Assembly: GCF_000160135.1 (NCBI RefSeq)
Contig: NZ_GG729934.1
Coordinates: 660,954-724,953 of the forward strand
Reading direction: 5' to 3'
Source of the DNA: Oribacterium sp. oral taxon 078 str. F0262
GTDB lineage: Bacteria > Bacillota > Clostridia > Lachnospirales > Lachnospiraceae
DNA: 64,000 nucleotides
The stretch's first letter is position 1, and the number at the start of each line of letters is the position of its first letter. Made by a program: the position numbers and the translations under genes. Positions 25,590 to 33,733 of the stretch are shown in pieces. Below the pieces are notes generated by a model. That model was given only the letters and a program-made list of their open reading frames with translations, did not search any database and was not told the DNA's origin.

Positions 25590-26597
25590 CTATTTTTTTG
25601 ATGTCAGAAGGATATACAAAAAATAGGGCGCTCCCACCAAAGACACCACGATTCCCAGCAAAAGCTCTCTGGGCGCTATGATGGTTCTGGCGATCAGATC
25701 CGCCGACATCAGAAGCAGGGCCCCCAGCAATGCGGAGATGGGGAGACTCAGCTTGTGATTGGGGCCGACCATCTTCCTTGCCAGGTGAGGGCAGATAAGG
25801 CCTACAAAGCTGATGGTGCCTCCCACCGATACGCAGGCCGCTGCCAGCATCACGGCGAGAGCCAGAAATGCGAGCCTTCCCCTTTTCAGATCCGAACCCA
25901 GTCCGATGGCGATACCATCGCTGAGGCGCAGAAGATTCAGATCCATGGCGTGGTAGAAAATAATGGGAAGGATCAGCATAAGCCACAGGAGCAGCACCAG
26001 TACATGGGTCCAGGTATTTCCGAACACACTTCCGATCATCCAGGTATTGACCCGGTTGTACTGTTCCGGAGAAAGACGGATGCTCACAATCATGTCCAGA
26101 GAGTGAATGCCGGAGGATACGGCGATACCCATGAGGATCAGGCGGATCGGAGAAAGGTACTGATCCTTTCTGCTGGCCAGAGTATAGATCAGAATGGCTG
26201 CGGCCAGAGCTCCCACCGTGGAAAACAGGGGAAGGACAAAGATTCCGAAGGCAGAGCTTCCCTTGTAAAAATAGCTTAGCAGAAGCACCGAAAGCCCTGC
26301 GCCCGCGCTCACTCCCAGAAGATCCGGGCTGGCCAGGGAATTCTTGGATATGGTCTGGAAGATCATGCCGGAGACGGAAAGCCCGGCACCCACCAAAAGC
26401 GCCACCAGGATTCGGATCATTCGGTAGTGAAATAAAATCAGCTTTTCCTCCCGTTTTCCCCCTCCGAACAGGATGCGAAAGATATCCTTTAAAGAAAGAG
26501 GCGTAAGCCCCGTCGTCAGACTGAGGAGGAAGATCGCCAGTATAAGAACGAGGATGAGAAGCAATGCCGTCCGAAAGCGCCTGTTCTGATTCTCCAT
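25590..26597 (-). CDS. Iron-siderophore ABC transporter permease (FecCD family), second
   Basis: The 335-residue protein has about nine membrane helices and the FecCD hallmarks RILVALLVGAGLSVSGMIFQ, NSLASPDLLGVSAGAG and GTISFVGLICPHLARKMVG. It forms a dimer with the first permease. The start lies three bases behind that gene's stop, so translation is coupled. Confidence 0.88.
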   Translation of the reverse strand: MENQNRRFRTALLLILVLILAIFLLSLTTGLTPLSLKDIFRILFGGGKREEKLILFHYRMIRILVALLVGAGLSVSGMIFQTISKNSLASPDLLGVSAGAGLSVLLLSYFYKGSSAFGIFVLPLFSTVGALAAAILIYTLASRKDQYLSPIRLILMGIAVSSGIHSLDMIVSIRLSPEQYNRVNTWMIGSVFGNTWTHVLVLLLWLMLILPIIFYHAMDLNLLRLSDGIAIGLGSDLKRGRLAFLALAVMLAAACVSVGGTISFVGLICPHLARKMVGPNHKLSLPISALLGALLLMSADLIARTIIAPRELLLGIVVSLVGAPYFLYILLTSKK

Positions 26598-26600
26598 GAT

Positions 26601-27614
26601 TTATTTCTCCCCCCTTTTCCGGTTCTTATTTGCCAGTCCGATGAAAAACGGCACGCCGATCAGCGCGGTGACTGCTCCCACGGGGGTCTCAAAAGGCGGA
26701 TGGATCAGACGGGATACAATGTCTGCCAGCAGCAGTAAAACGGCACCTGCCAGCATTCCGCAGGGAATCACCTTTCGGTAATCCATCCCGACCAGGGCTC
26801 GGACGGCATGGGGCACCACCAGACCGATGAATCCGATGGGACCGGCAATGGCCACCGCGGAGCCGGTCAGGATCAGTACCGCCAGAGAGCTGAAAAAGCG
26901 GATCTGTCTTGTTTTTCCCCCGAGCCCGACGGCCACTTCTTCTCCGAGACTTAGGATCGTGACGGACCGGGCCATGAAAAAGGCTATGATCAGGCCCGAC
27001 AAGGTATAGGGAAAAAGCAGCCTGATCTGGGCGAGACGGATGCCGGAAATCCCTCCGGCATTCCAGAAGGTCAGATCCTGAGAAAGCTTAAAGCCCACTG
27101 CCAGAGCCTGGCTGACCGCATTGAACATGGCAGTGATGGCGGTTCCCACGAGAGCCAGCTTTAAAGGCTGGCTGTTGCTCCTTCCGAAGGAGGAGACCAG
27201 GAAGATGATTGCCGTACTGAGAGCTGCCCCGAGAAAGGAGCAAAGCACCGTCATATTCAGAGAGGCCGCCGGAAAAAAGATCAGTGCCAGTGCCAGTCCG
27301 AAGCCGGCCCCGGCATTGATCCCCAGAATCGAAGGGCTTGCCATGGGATTTCTGGTCGTCCCCTGCATAATGGCCCCGGATACGGAAAAGCTCGCACCGA
27401 CCATGATGGCCGCTAAAGTCCTGGGGAAGCGGGAAGTCCGGATGATCACCTGGCTGCTCTTGCTGCTGTCGTAGAAAAAGAGCGCTTTTACGATGGCATC
27501 CGGGGAGATGTTCTTTGCGCCCACCTGCATGGATATGCAGGACAGCAGCAGAAGCAAAAGGAAGAGGACGGCCAGGCATACCATCCATAAATGGCTTTTG
27601 CGATTTGTATTCAT
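26601..27614 (-). CDS. Iron-siderophore ABC transporter permease (FecCD family), first
   Basis: The 337-residue protein carries RFPRTLAAIMVGASFSVSGAIMQ, NPMASPSILGINAGAG and GPIGFIGLVVPHAVRALVG, the FecCD signature in each part. The start at 27614 (MNTNRKSH) is chosen because GGGGATCACT precedes it. An upstream in-frame ATG at 27626 has no ribosome site and would lie within the operator region. It is the first gene of the iron operon. Confidence 0.88.
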   Translation of the reverse strand: MNTNRKSHLWMVCLAVLFLLLLLLSCISMQVGAKNISPDAIVKALFFYDSSKSSQVIIRTSRFPRTLAAIMVGASFSVSGAIMQGTTRNPMASPSILGINAGAGFGLALALIFFPAASLNMTVLCSFLGAALSTAIIFLVSSFGRSNSQPLKLALVGTAITAMFNAVSQALAVGFKLSQDLTFWNAGGISGIRLAQIRLLFPYTLSGLIIAFFMARSVTILSLGEEVAVGLGGKTRQIRFFSSLAVLILTGSAVAIAGPIGFIGLVVPHAVRALVGMDYRKVIPCGMLAGAVLLLLADIVSRLIHPPFETPVGAVTALIGVPFFIGLANKNRKRGEK

Positions 27615-27632
27615 AGTGATCCCCATATAAAA

Positions 27633-27680
27633 GTTAGCTAAAACTAACCAGAGTATATAGTCTTCTTTCTCTGCTGTCAA
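27633..27680 (-). promoter_or_regulatory. Iron operon promoter with DtxR-like operator
   Basis: On the minus strand TTGACA (27680-27675), a 17-base spacer and TATACT (27657-27652) form a near-consensus promoter. Just downstream lies GTTAGTTTTAGCTAAC (27648-27633), an inverted repeat GTTAG/CTAAC with the TTAG...CTAA pattern of DtxR/IdeR-type iron regulators. Repression by an iron-loaded regulator is inferred. Confidence 0.7.
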
Positions 27681-28041
27681 GAAAGGAGCTTGCTCCACTA
27701 CCGACTATTTCGTCGAGCAGTCAGCCAGAGGATGGCATCAAGGTCTGTACTATCAAGAAAGAATCGCGTGACATTGGAGTCGTCACGATGAACATGCCCT
27801 TTTTCAATCCTGTTCTCGTCGGCGACGCAGAGCGCACTATCTGTGGCCAGATTCGCAATTGCAGCGGGATCAAGATACAGACTTTTAGGATGCACTCAAA
27901 CAGTACGCAAAACGGAAGGACGAGGATTTACGGAAGCAGATGCGCTATGCGCAGATGCTCCATGATGAAAAACTGTGCGCCTGCCTCAGAATAAAGAAAA
28001 AGAGGAGAGAACAAAGAGCGATTGCAGGAAATAAGGTTTTA
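27681..28041. other. Spacer with gene remnants
   Basis: No intact gene is seen. One frame on the plus strand (27889-28062) starts without a start codon and encodes DALKQYAKRKDEDLRKQM and further basic residues. It looks like the C-terminal helices of a deleted protein, possibly of a toxin-antitoxin type. Its stop overlaps the operator of the AbiEi gene that follows. The family is not recognised. Confidence 0.35.
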
Positions 28042-28079
28042 TTTACAACCGTGCCAATATGAAATATAATATTAGCACG
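28042..28079 (+). promoter_or_regulatory. Promoter and operator of the AbiEi-kinase pair
   Basis: TTTACA (28042-28047) and TATAAT (28065-28070) are 17 bases apart. An inverted repeat CGTGCCAATAT / ATATTAGCACG (28050-28060 and 28069-28079, one mismatch) covers the -10 box. AbiEi antitoxins of AbiE systems bind such repeats and repress their own operon, so autoregulation is likely. Confidence 0.7.
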
Positions 28080-28095
28080 AAAGTTGGCAACACAT

Positions 28096-28680
28096 ATGAA
28101 AAAGATTGAGGAACTTGTTGATCCGTCAGGCATTATATTGACAAAAAATGTAATGGACGCGGGGATCAGCAAATATTTCCTGTATTCTTTTCTTGAACAA
28201 AGTTCATTTGAACAGGTGGGGTGGGGGATTTATGCTTCTCCCGAAGCATGGGCAGATGGACTTTATATTTTGTCTCTTCACTGCCCTCAGGGGATTATTT
28301 CTTATGATGAAGCGTTATATCATTATGGACTGATTGATCGGGAGCCTTTGCAGACTACGATTACAATCTACACAGGGTATAGTACCTCCAGACTTGTCAA
28401 AGATGGAATCAAGGTATTTACCGTTAAAAGAGAGCTTCTGGATCTGGGGATGGTGTCCGCCTGGACAGCATTCGGACACATAATACCTATGTATAATATG
28501 GAACGAAGCATCTGTGATCTGGCACGAAACAGGGGCCGGTTCGAAATTCAGGATTATCAGATGGCAATACAGTTCTATGTAAGAAGCAGGGATAAAAATT
28601 TCAACAGATTAATGGAGTATGCTAAATCCTTTCATGTGGACAAGAAGATACGAGAATATATGGAGATGATTATGATATGA
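28096..28680 (+). CDS. AbiEi-family type IV antitoxin-like protein
   Basis: The 194-residue protein has an N-terminal winged helix (residues 1-50, GIILTKNVMDAGISKYFLYSFL and FEQVGWGIYASPEAWAD) and the AbiEi C-terminal domain. Visible there are ALYHYGLIDREPLQTTITIYTGYSTSRL, GHIIPMYNMERSICDLAR and a final MEYAKSFHVDKKIREYM. In known AbiE loci this protein represses the operon and neutralises the AbiEii nucleotidyltransferase. Here the next gene, overlapping by ATGA, is instead a P-loop kinase. The ATG at 28096 is preferred over TTG 28084. Confidence 0.82.
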   Translation: MKKIEELVDPSGIILTKNVMDAGISKYFLYSFLEQSSFEQVGWGIYASPEAWADGLYILSLHCPQGIISYDEALYHYGLIDREPLQTTITIYTGYSTSRLVKDGIKVFTVKRELLDLGMVSAWTAFGHIIPMYNMERSICDLARNRGRFEIQDYQMAIQFYVRSRDKNFNRLMEYAKSFHVDKKIREYMEMIMI

Positions 28681-29201
28681 TTGTCATTATTACGGGGGCA
28701 TCTCACACGGGTAAAACTGTGCTGGCACAAAGGATGCTTGAAAAATATAAGTACCCCTATCTCTCCATCGATCATCTGAAGATGGGCTTGATCAGAAGCG
28801 GCAATACGGATCTTACGCCGGAGGATGATGACAAACTGGTCGGCTATCTCTGGCCTATCGTCTGTGAAATGATCAAGACGGCGATAGAGAACCGGCAGAA
28901 TCTAATCGTGGAGGGCTGCTATATCCCGTATAACTGGCGGAAGAATTTTGACAAGGAATATTTGGCGGAGATCAGCTTCATTTGCCTTGCGATGACGGAT
29001 GCTTATATTGAGGCTCATTTTGATGATATAAGAGATCACGGATCTGATGTTGAGAACAGAATGAACGATTCCTACTGCACTGCTGATTGGATCAAATCGG
29101 AAAACAGGAAGATTATAGAAGGATTCCAACGTATGGGAGAACCGATTATTCTTATAAACGATGATTATGAGAAAGCGATGATGGAGATTCTAAATGCTTG
29201 A
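28677..29201 (+). CDS. P-loop kinase of the AAA_33/zeta-toxin-like group
   Basis: The 174-residue protein begins with a strand and Walker A ITGASHTGKTVLA (residues 4-16). It continues with YLSIDHLKMGLI, an acidic position typical of small-molecule kinases, and NLIVEGCYIP. Arginine and aspartate residues in DDIRDHGSDVENRM could form the lid. The size and layout suit zeta-toxin or adenylate-kinase-like phosphotransferases. It takes the place of AbiEii behind the AbiEi antitoxin, so it is a candidate toxin. An unrelated housekeeping kinase remains possible. Confidence 0.65.
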   Translation: MIVIITGASHTGKTVLAQRMLEKYKYPYLSIDHLKMGLIRSGNTDLTPEDDDKLVGYLWPIVCEMIKTAIENRQNLIVEGCYIPYNWRKNFDKEYLAEISFICLAMTDAYIEAHFDDIRDHGSDVENRMNDSYCTADWIKSENRKIIEGFQRMGEPIILINDDYEKAMMEILNA

Positions 29202-29398
29202 CATAGTCAAGTCCAAATGGGTGTGTAAATACCCTCTTGCCACGGTACCGCTTCCGCCGAGCGACCGGTCCGCCGTATGGAATTTTACGGGGCAATCTGC
29301 TAAAATCAGAGTCTGGAAAAATTCGGGAAACAGGATTTTGCGAAGGGGTCTATGACGATGAATAAGCAACAGCTGGATTGGAAACGGAGGTGATATTC

Positions 29399-29818
29399 AT
29401 GCGGGCATATCCGGATGCCTATTTACAGGATGTAGTCGAAAATCAGGGAAAGCTGTTTGATTTTGTGGCGCAGTCATTTCCCGATAAGGATACGGAAGAC
29501 TTTATTAAAAGCTATATGGCAAGTAAAACCAGATTGAGCATTGATGAAGCGAAAGCTTATGTAAATACGATGGATGCAAGAGAGCTGTGGGAATATTTCA
29601 CGAAAACAGAGGGCTATTGCCTGAAAAAGGGGAAGGCGCTGGACGGCTTTATGTCCGACTGGATCGGAGAGTTTTACGCTTACTATCAATGGTATTTTAA
29701 TCTTCCAAGCTCTGATATCATAAAGAAAATCACAGTGGATTTTTTGAAAAAAGCGTATTATGGCCTGCATGATCTGGAACTTGAGCTTGCCGTTCAGAAA
29801 GTGGGGACTTTAAAATGA
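29399..29818 (+). CDS. Uncharacterised protein, operon partner of NADAR
   Basis: The 139-residue soluble, helical protein begins MRAYPDAYLQDVVENQGKLFDFV and contains FIKSYMASKTR, DARELWEYF, FMSDWIGEFYAYYQW and VDFLKKAYYGLHD. I know relatives from gut Clostridia, where they occur near DUF3990 or NADAR genes, but no function is established. The start at 29399 follows ACGGAGGTGA. It overlaps the NADAR gene by ATGA. Confidence 0.6.
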   Translation: MRAYPDAYLQDVVENQGKLFDFVAQSFPDKDTEDFIKSYMASKTRLSIDEAKAYVNTMDARELWEYFTKTEGYCLKKGKALDGFMSDWIGEFYAYYQWYFNLPSSDIIKKITVDFLKKAYYGLHDLELELAVQKVGTLK

Positions 29819-30303
29819 ATGTCATCGGTTTTCATAATCCGGAGGAGGAAAATGGCTTTCTGAGCAACTGGTATCTTTCTGCCTTCCGGTCAGATAATAT
29901 TGATTTTAGCTCTCTTGAGCAGTTCATGATGTATCGGAAAGCGGTCTGTTTTCGTGATGATGAGTCGGCTGCCAGGATTCTCAGTACGGATGATACCGCG
30001 AAGATCAAGGCGTTGGGACGCCTTGTAAGCGGATATGACGGCCACATCTGGAACGGAATCCGGCAGTTGGTTGTGTATGAGGGCTTATTGGCGAAATTCT
30101 CACAGAATGAGAGTCTGAAAAGGGATTTGCTGGACACTGGAGATGCTCTTCTTGCAGAGTGCGCGGTCAAAGATTGCATTTGGGGGATAGGATTGTCCAT
30201 GACGGACCCTAAGCGTTTCGATCCGTCACAGTGGAGGGGACAGAATTTACTCGGATATACGCTTATGATGACACGATCTAAGCTTGCAGCGTCGATGAAC
30301 TGA
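29815..30303 (+). CDS. NADAR-family protein (YbiA-like)
   Basis: The 162-residue protein shows the NADAR pattern: GFLSNWYLS, SLEQFMMYRKAVCF, the middle GRLVSGYD with WNGIRQLVVYEGLLAKFSQN, and the end CAVKDCIWGIGLS and WRGQNLLGYTLM. NADAR proteins act on N-glycosidic bonds in riboflavin intermediates or remove ADP-ribose from modified guanines, where they serve as antitoxins to DarT-like enzymes. The overlap with the unknown gene upstream suggests an ADP-ribose-related toxin-antitoxin pair, which is inference. Confidence 0.8.
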   Translation: MNVIGFHNPEEENGFLSNWYLSAFRSDNIDFSSLEQFMMYRKAVCFRDDESAARILSTDDTAKIKALGRLVSGYDGHIWNGIRQLVVYEGLLAKFSQNESLKRDLLDTGDALLAECAVKDCIWGIGLSMTDPKRFDPSQWRGQNLLGYTLMMTRSKLAASMN

Positions 30304-30318
30304 GAAATCGGAACGATT

Positions 30319-30459
30319 TTGGAACAAGAATTAACTTCAACTTGGGAACAGCGGAAGCCGGGAGATACGGTTGCTATTTACATAGATATGATGGACCCGA
30401 GGACCAGTATAGTTGATGATTTTCCACACGTAGACCCGGGAAGTGTTGAATCTTTGTGA
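30319..30459 (+). pseudogene. Short remnant, unknown family (46 aa)
   Basis: A TTG-started frame encodes LEQELTSTWEQRKPGDTVAIYIDMMDPRTSIVDD and stops at 30459. It has no ribosome site and no recognised domain. The KPGDTVAIYID element looks like part of a folded protein, so this is probably the end of a lost gene. Confidence 0.25.
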
Positions 30460-30541
30460 GGAGGAATGGAGGAGACAGGCACTTCAGCGGCAGCCGAGGG
30501 AAAAGGCACTGAGCTTTGAATAAAGGAAAAAATCTTTGCAG

Positions 30542-31111
30542 TTATTCCATCATTTTGGACAGCGCATCGGAAACAATGGGCAGAGTCGTTATCCCGCAAG
30601 CGTCCAGATAGTGCCCGCCGGTTTCGGTCTCATAAAAAAACGCGCCGAATCGTTCGGCAAATGTGCGGCTGAACTCATGGGGGACAATCGGATCGTCCAT
30701 GGCGGAGACAACGGCTCTGTTCGGAATTATCTCTGAAAGCAGTTTATAGTCCGGCATTTCGGCTGTGAACTCATCGAGGAATGAAAAACCCGGAATCGGC
30801 TGATCGAATCCGGAGACGAGAACGACGCCGCCGATCGGGACGGAGGCTTTCTGCAAATATCGCAGTGTTGTAATGCAGCCCAGACTGTGGGCGACAAAAT
30901 AAGTGTCTCGTGTTACGTTTGTGAGGCGCTTCGAGAGAAACGAAATCCATGTCCCGAAGTCCGGCTGTGCCGGTGTCGGCATATCGATGGACTCGACGGA
31001 AATGCCCTTGTCCATAAGCAGCTTGTTCAGCCATGGAAACCAGTGTCTTTCAGAGGATGCGTCAAATCCGTGAATGATATATACGTTCTTATTCTGTGTC
31101 TGATTGCTCAT
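30542..31111 (-). CDS. RBBP9/YdeN-family alpha/beta hydrolase
   Basis: The 189-residue protein belongs to the small serine hydrolases of the RBBP9/YdeN group. It has the oxyanion part YIIHGFDASSERHWFPWL, the nucleophile serine in FVAHSLGCI (about residue 75), the acid in SAMDDPIVP and the histidine in GGHYLDACG. The substrate is unknown. It stands alone on the minus strand, transcribed away from the HxlR gene region. Confidence 0.82.
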   Translation of the reverse strand: MSNQTQNKNVYIIHGFDASSERHWFPWLNKLLMDKGISVESIDMPTPAQPDFGTWISFLSKRLTNVTRDTYFVAHSLGCITTLRYLQKASVPIGGVVLVSGFDQPIPGFSFLDEFTAEMPDYKLLSEIIPNRAVVSAMDDPIVPHEFSRTFAERFGAFFYETETGGHYLDACGITTLPIVSDALSKMME

Positions 31112-31193
31112 TTTATTCCCCTTCGCAGTATAGCTTGTAAAACCGCCTGATTTATCTTACTGCGAGTCGGAGTCCGGAACAAGCAGGCACTTT

Positions 31194-31538
31194 TTAGTGA
31201 GTGCCGGATAAGCGCTTTGCAGCATGCTCTCTCCCCCAATCACACATTACATTGATGATAGGGACGAACGTTTTCCCCTTATCGGACAGAGTGTATTCGA
31301 CTTTTGGGGGGAGCTGCGGATATTCCGTGCGTATAATCATGCCGTCTTTTTCGAGCTCCTTTAGCTGCGAGCTCAGCATTTTGTGCGTGATCGGAGCCAG
31401 ATTTCGTTTCAGCGCGCCATATCGTAAAATGGAATCACAGGAAAGCTCATAGAGGATGCGCATCTTCCACTTTCCGCCGATGATTGCCAGGGTTGATAAA
31501 AAGGGGGCCTCTTTGCTGCGGCAGATATTTTGAATCAT
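31194..31538 (-). CDS. HxlR-family transcriptional regulator
   Basis: The 114-residue protein has the HxlR winged helix: an N-terminal cysteine (ICRS), LSTLAIIGGKWKMRILYELS, ITHKMLSSQLKELEKDGMI and PPKVEYTLSDKGKTFVPII. The start at 31538 (MIQNIC) is set by AAAGGAAAG upstream. It is divergent from an OYE-family flavin oxidoreductase gene. HxlR proteins often sense electrophiles or quinones and control such a neighbour. Confidence 0.85.
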   Translation of the reverse strand: MIQNICRSKEAPFLSTLAIIGGKWKMRILYELSCDSILRYGALKRNLAPITHKMLSSQLKELEKDGMIIRTEYPQLPPKVEYTLSDKGKTFVPIINVMCDWGREHAAKRLSGTH

Positions 31539-31563
31539 GGATTTCTTTCCTTTTGGAGAGTAT

Positions 31564-31579
31564 CTCACAAATTAGTGAG
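31564..31579. promoter_or_regulatory. Likely HxlR operator
   Basis: The inverted repeat CTCAC-AAATTA-GTGAG lies in the intergenic space between the divergent HxlR and OYE genes, 26 bases from the HxlR start. Flanking AGTA/TACT extends the symmetry with one extra base. A binding site for the adjacent regulator is inferred. Confidence 0.5.
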
Positions 31580-31651
31580 TACTGTATAGAACGGCATAGG
31601 GTTATTATAATGATGCTGAGAGAAATGGCAAGATTCAGGAGAGAATCATCT

Positions 31652-32701
31652 ATGAGCAATCTTTTTTCATCCTATCAGATCAAAAGTGTGAAGTTTAAAA
31701 ACAGAATTGTCATGGCGCCGATGGTGCGGTTCGGATTCCCCTGCCGTGACGGGATTATTGGAGATGAGCTTATCCGTGAATACTTAGGGTACTGCGATCA
31801 GGAGATCGGACTTCTCATCAGCCAGTCTCTGAGCATATCCCCATCGGATGATCCGAGAGCGCGCTCTGCCGGAACGTCCGGCGGAGCAGGGGCATATTCA
31901 AAGCGGCATATCCCATATCTTCGGCTGATTGCAGACCGCTGTCATGTGTGCGGAAGCAGATTCTTTGCACAGCTTGGGAAAGGAGGATATGATTTTTCGG
32001 CACCCGGTTCCAAAGATGTCAACACGCCTACGACAGCAGATTTGGAACGAATACGAGATGATTTTATCCATGCCGCGTATCTTTGTTTCTGTGCGGGAGC
32101 AGATGGGGTTGAACTGCACGGTGCACATGGCTTTTTCTTGAATATGATGACCTCTTCTAAGTCGAATCGGCGCGGCGATAAATACGGAGGAGATCTATAT
32201 GGTCGGATGAGACTTGTCAGGGAGATCGCGGACGGTATTCGGAAATTTGCCGATGACCGTTTCATCCTGTCCTATCGAATGGGATGGACACATTCACCGG
32301 AGGAGGATATCGCAGCAGCGCAGGCGCTCGAGAATATTGGAATCGAAATGCTGCACGTCTCGCACGGGATACCGGAGACACGGGTTTTTCATCTGCCTGT
32401 CGATTATGTATATAGCAGCATTGTCTACGCAGGTTCTTCGATCCGGCCGCACGTACACATTCCCGTCATTACCGTTTGGGGGATTGATACACTCGCGAGA
32501 GGGGATGTCCTTGTCCGAGATGCTCTCTGTGATTTTGCTGCCTATGGCCGGGCGTTTCTCGCAGATCCGTCATTCGTTCTGCGATCGGCGGAGAACATGA
32601 ATTATCGCCCCTGTCTTGGCTGTAAAAGCTGTCGATGGTTTACCGACGGCAGGAAATGCCCCGCACGCATTATGCGAAAAAAAAGAGAGTGTGCCGGTTG
32701 A
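31652..32701 (+). CDS. Old-yellow-enzyme family NADH:flavin oxidoreductase
   Basis: The 349-residue protein is a TIM-barrel flavoenzyme. The N-terminus has VKFKNRIVMAPMVR, the middle has GVELHGAHGFFLNMMTSSKSNRRGDKYGG with the two active-site histidines, and the end has FAAYGRAFLADPSFV and the cysteines CLGCKSC that resemble the start of an iron-sulfur site. It lacks the long second dinucleotide-binding half of enoate reductases. Reduction of activated alkenes or quinones is likely. The start at 31652 follows AGGAGAG. It is divergent from its probable regulator. Confidence 0.82.
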   Translation: MSNLFSSYQIKSVKFKNRIVMAPMVRFGFPCRDGIIGDELIREYLGYCDQEIGLLISQSLSISPSDDPRARSAGTSGGAGAYSKRHIPYLRLIADRCHVCGSRFFAQLGKGGYDFSAPGSKDVNTPTTADLERIRDDFIHAAYLCFCAGADGVELHGAHGFFLNMMTSSKSNRRGDKYGGDLYGRMRLVREIADGIRKFADDRFILSYRMGWTHSPEEDIAAAQALENIGIEMLHVSHGIPETRVFHLPVDYVYSSIVYAGSSIRPHVHIPVITVWGIDTLARGDVLVRDALCDFAAYGRAFLADPSFVLRSAENMNYRPCLGCKSCRWFTDGRKCPARIMRKKRECAG

Positions 32702-32815
32702 GTATGGATCTAAAAGAGAGGGCTTTCTATGCATAAGGCCATGCGCCAGCGTAAAGTTTTTGTAGGATAGCTCAGACAATAAAATAGGGAACGACCATTT
32801 GATCTGACAGAAAAA

Positions 32816-32835
32816 CTGCGGGCTTCGGCCCGCAG
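32816..32835. terminator. Stem-loop with TTCG tetraloop
   Basis: CTGCGGGC and GCCCGCAG form a perfect 8-bp stem around TTCG. On the plus strand the T run comes late (32849-32855). On the minus strand TTTTT follows directly. It lies behind the OYE gene and probably ends that transcript, though the plus-strand tail is not ideal. Confidence 0.55.
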
Positions 32836-32856
32836 CTTGCAGAGCTTATCTTTTTG

Positions 32857-32926
32857 CACCATTATCGCAGTAAATCAAAAATACTGCGATAATGGTGTTG
32901 ATATTCAGGCTTTTCAGGTGTATACT
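32857..32926 (+). promoter_or_regulatory. AbiE-type promoter with 16-bp-arm operator
   Basis: TTGATA (32898-32903) and TATACT (32921-32926) have a 17-base spacer. Directly upstream is a perfect inverted repeat with 16-bp arms, CACCATTATCGCAGTA (32857-32872) and its complement (32882-32897). A third, imperfect half-site TACTGCGAGAATAGTG follows at 32956-32971, downstream of the -10 box. The AbiEi-like product of the next gene is the likely binder. Confidence 0.75.
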
Positions 32927-32992
32927 AAAACACCAAATCAGCAGTAATTCTATTATACTGCGAGAATAGTGTATTAGAAAGAGGCGATCAAT

Positions 32993-33733
32993 ATGGAGAA
33001 TATTCAGAAGAGACTGTCGGGTATAGAACCGGGTCGGACGTTTTCCAGAGAAGAATACTATACAGCAATTCAGAACGGCTCGGGAATGGTATTAAAAGAA
33101 GATGCACTTGCTTATTCTCTGCGTAAATCTCTGTCGGATGGAGACATTGTCAGGGTGTCGTGGAATCAGTATGCCGTCCCTGCAATTAGACAAATCTATC
33201 GACATGATTATTCCGAGGCGGCGAAAGAAGTGACAGCAAAGATGCAGGAAAGATTTTCTAATGTGCGTTTTCAGATTTTTGAGCTGATACAGCTAAACGA
33301 GTTCGTCAATCACCTGGTTGCGCACAATACTATCTTCCTGTATGTGGAGAATGATGCCGTAGACTATGCCTTTGATGCCCTGAAACAGGAGTACTCCGGC
33401 AGGATTATGCTGAAGCCATCGGTTGCTGAGTATTACAGATATCTGGTAGATGATGAAATCGTTGTAGGCAGGCTGCCATCGGAATCTCCCAAGGGACTGG
33501 AACAGCCGTGGGAGACCAGGATGGAAAAGGTTCTGGTTGACATCGCAGTAGATAAGCTGCTTAGCCAGATTGTTTCGACAGGAGAATATCGGAATATCTT
33601 CGCGGATTCAATAGACAGGTACTTTTTGGATACAAAGGCAATGTTCCGATATGCAAAGCGAAAGGGTGCGGAAAAAAAGTTCCGGGCTTTCCTGGAAAAA
33701 TATGAGATCAATCTGAAGGATGATAAGCTATGA
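32993..33733 (+). CDS. AbiEi-like antitoxin (DUF6577-type)
   Basis: The 246-residue protein has an N-terminal winged helix (residues 18-65, FSREEYYTAIQNGSG and SLRKSLSDGDIVRVSWNQYAVP). The AbiEi-related C-terminal domain shows FQIFELIQLNEFVNHL, FLYVENDAVDYAF, GRLPSESPKG and WETRMEKVLVDIAVDK. It overlaps the next gene, an AbiEii fragment, by ATGA. In an intact system it would repress transcription and block the toxin. Since the toxin is broken it may now be an orphan, though the promoter is well kept. Confidence 0.78.
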   Translation: MENIQKRLSGIEPGRTFSREEYYTAIQNGSGMVLKEDALAYSLRKSLSDGDIVRVSWNQYAVPAIRQIYRHDYSEAAKEVTAKMQERFSNVRFQIFELIQLNEFVNHLVAHNTIFLYVENDAVDYAFDALKQEYSGRIMLKPSVAEYYRYLVDDEIVVGRLPSESPKGLEQPWETRMEKVLVDIAVDKLLSQIVSTGEYRNIFADSIDRYFLDTKAMFRYAKRKGAEKKFRAFLEKYEINLKDDKL

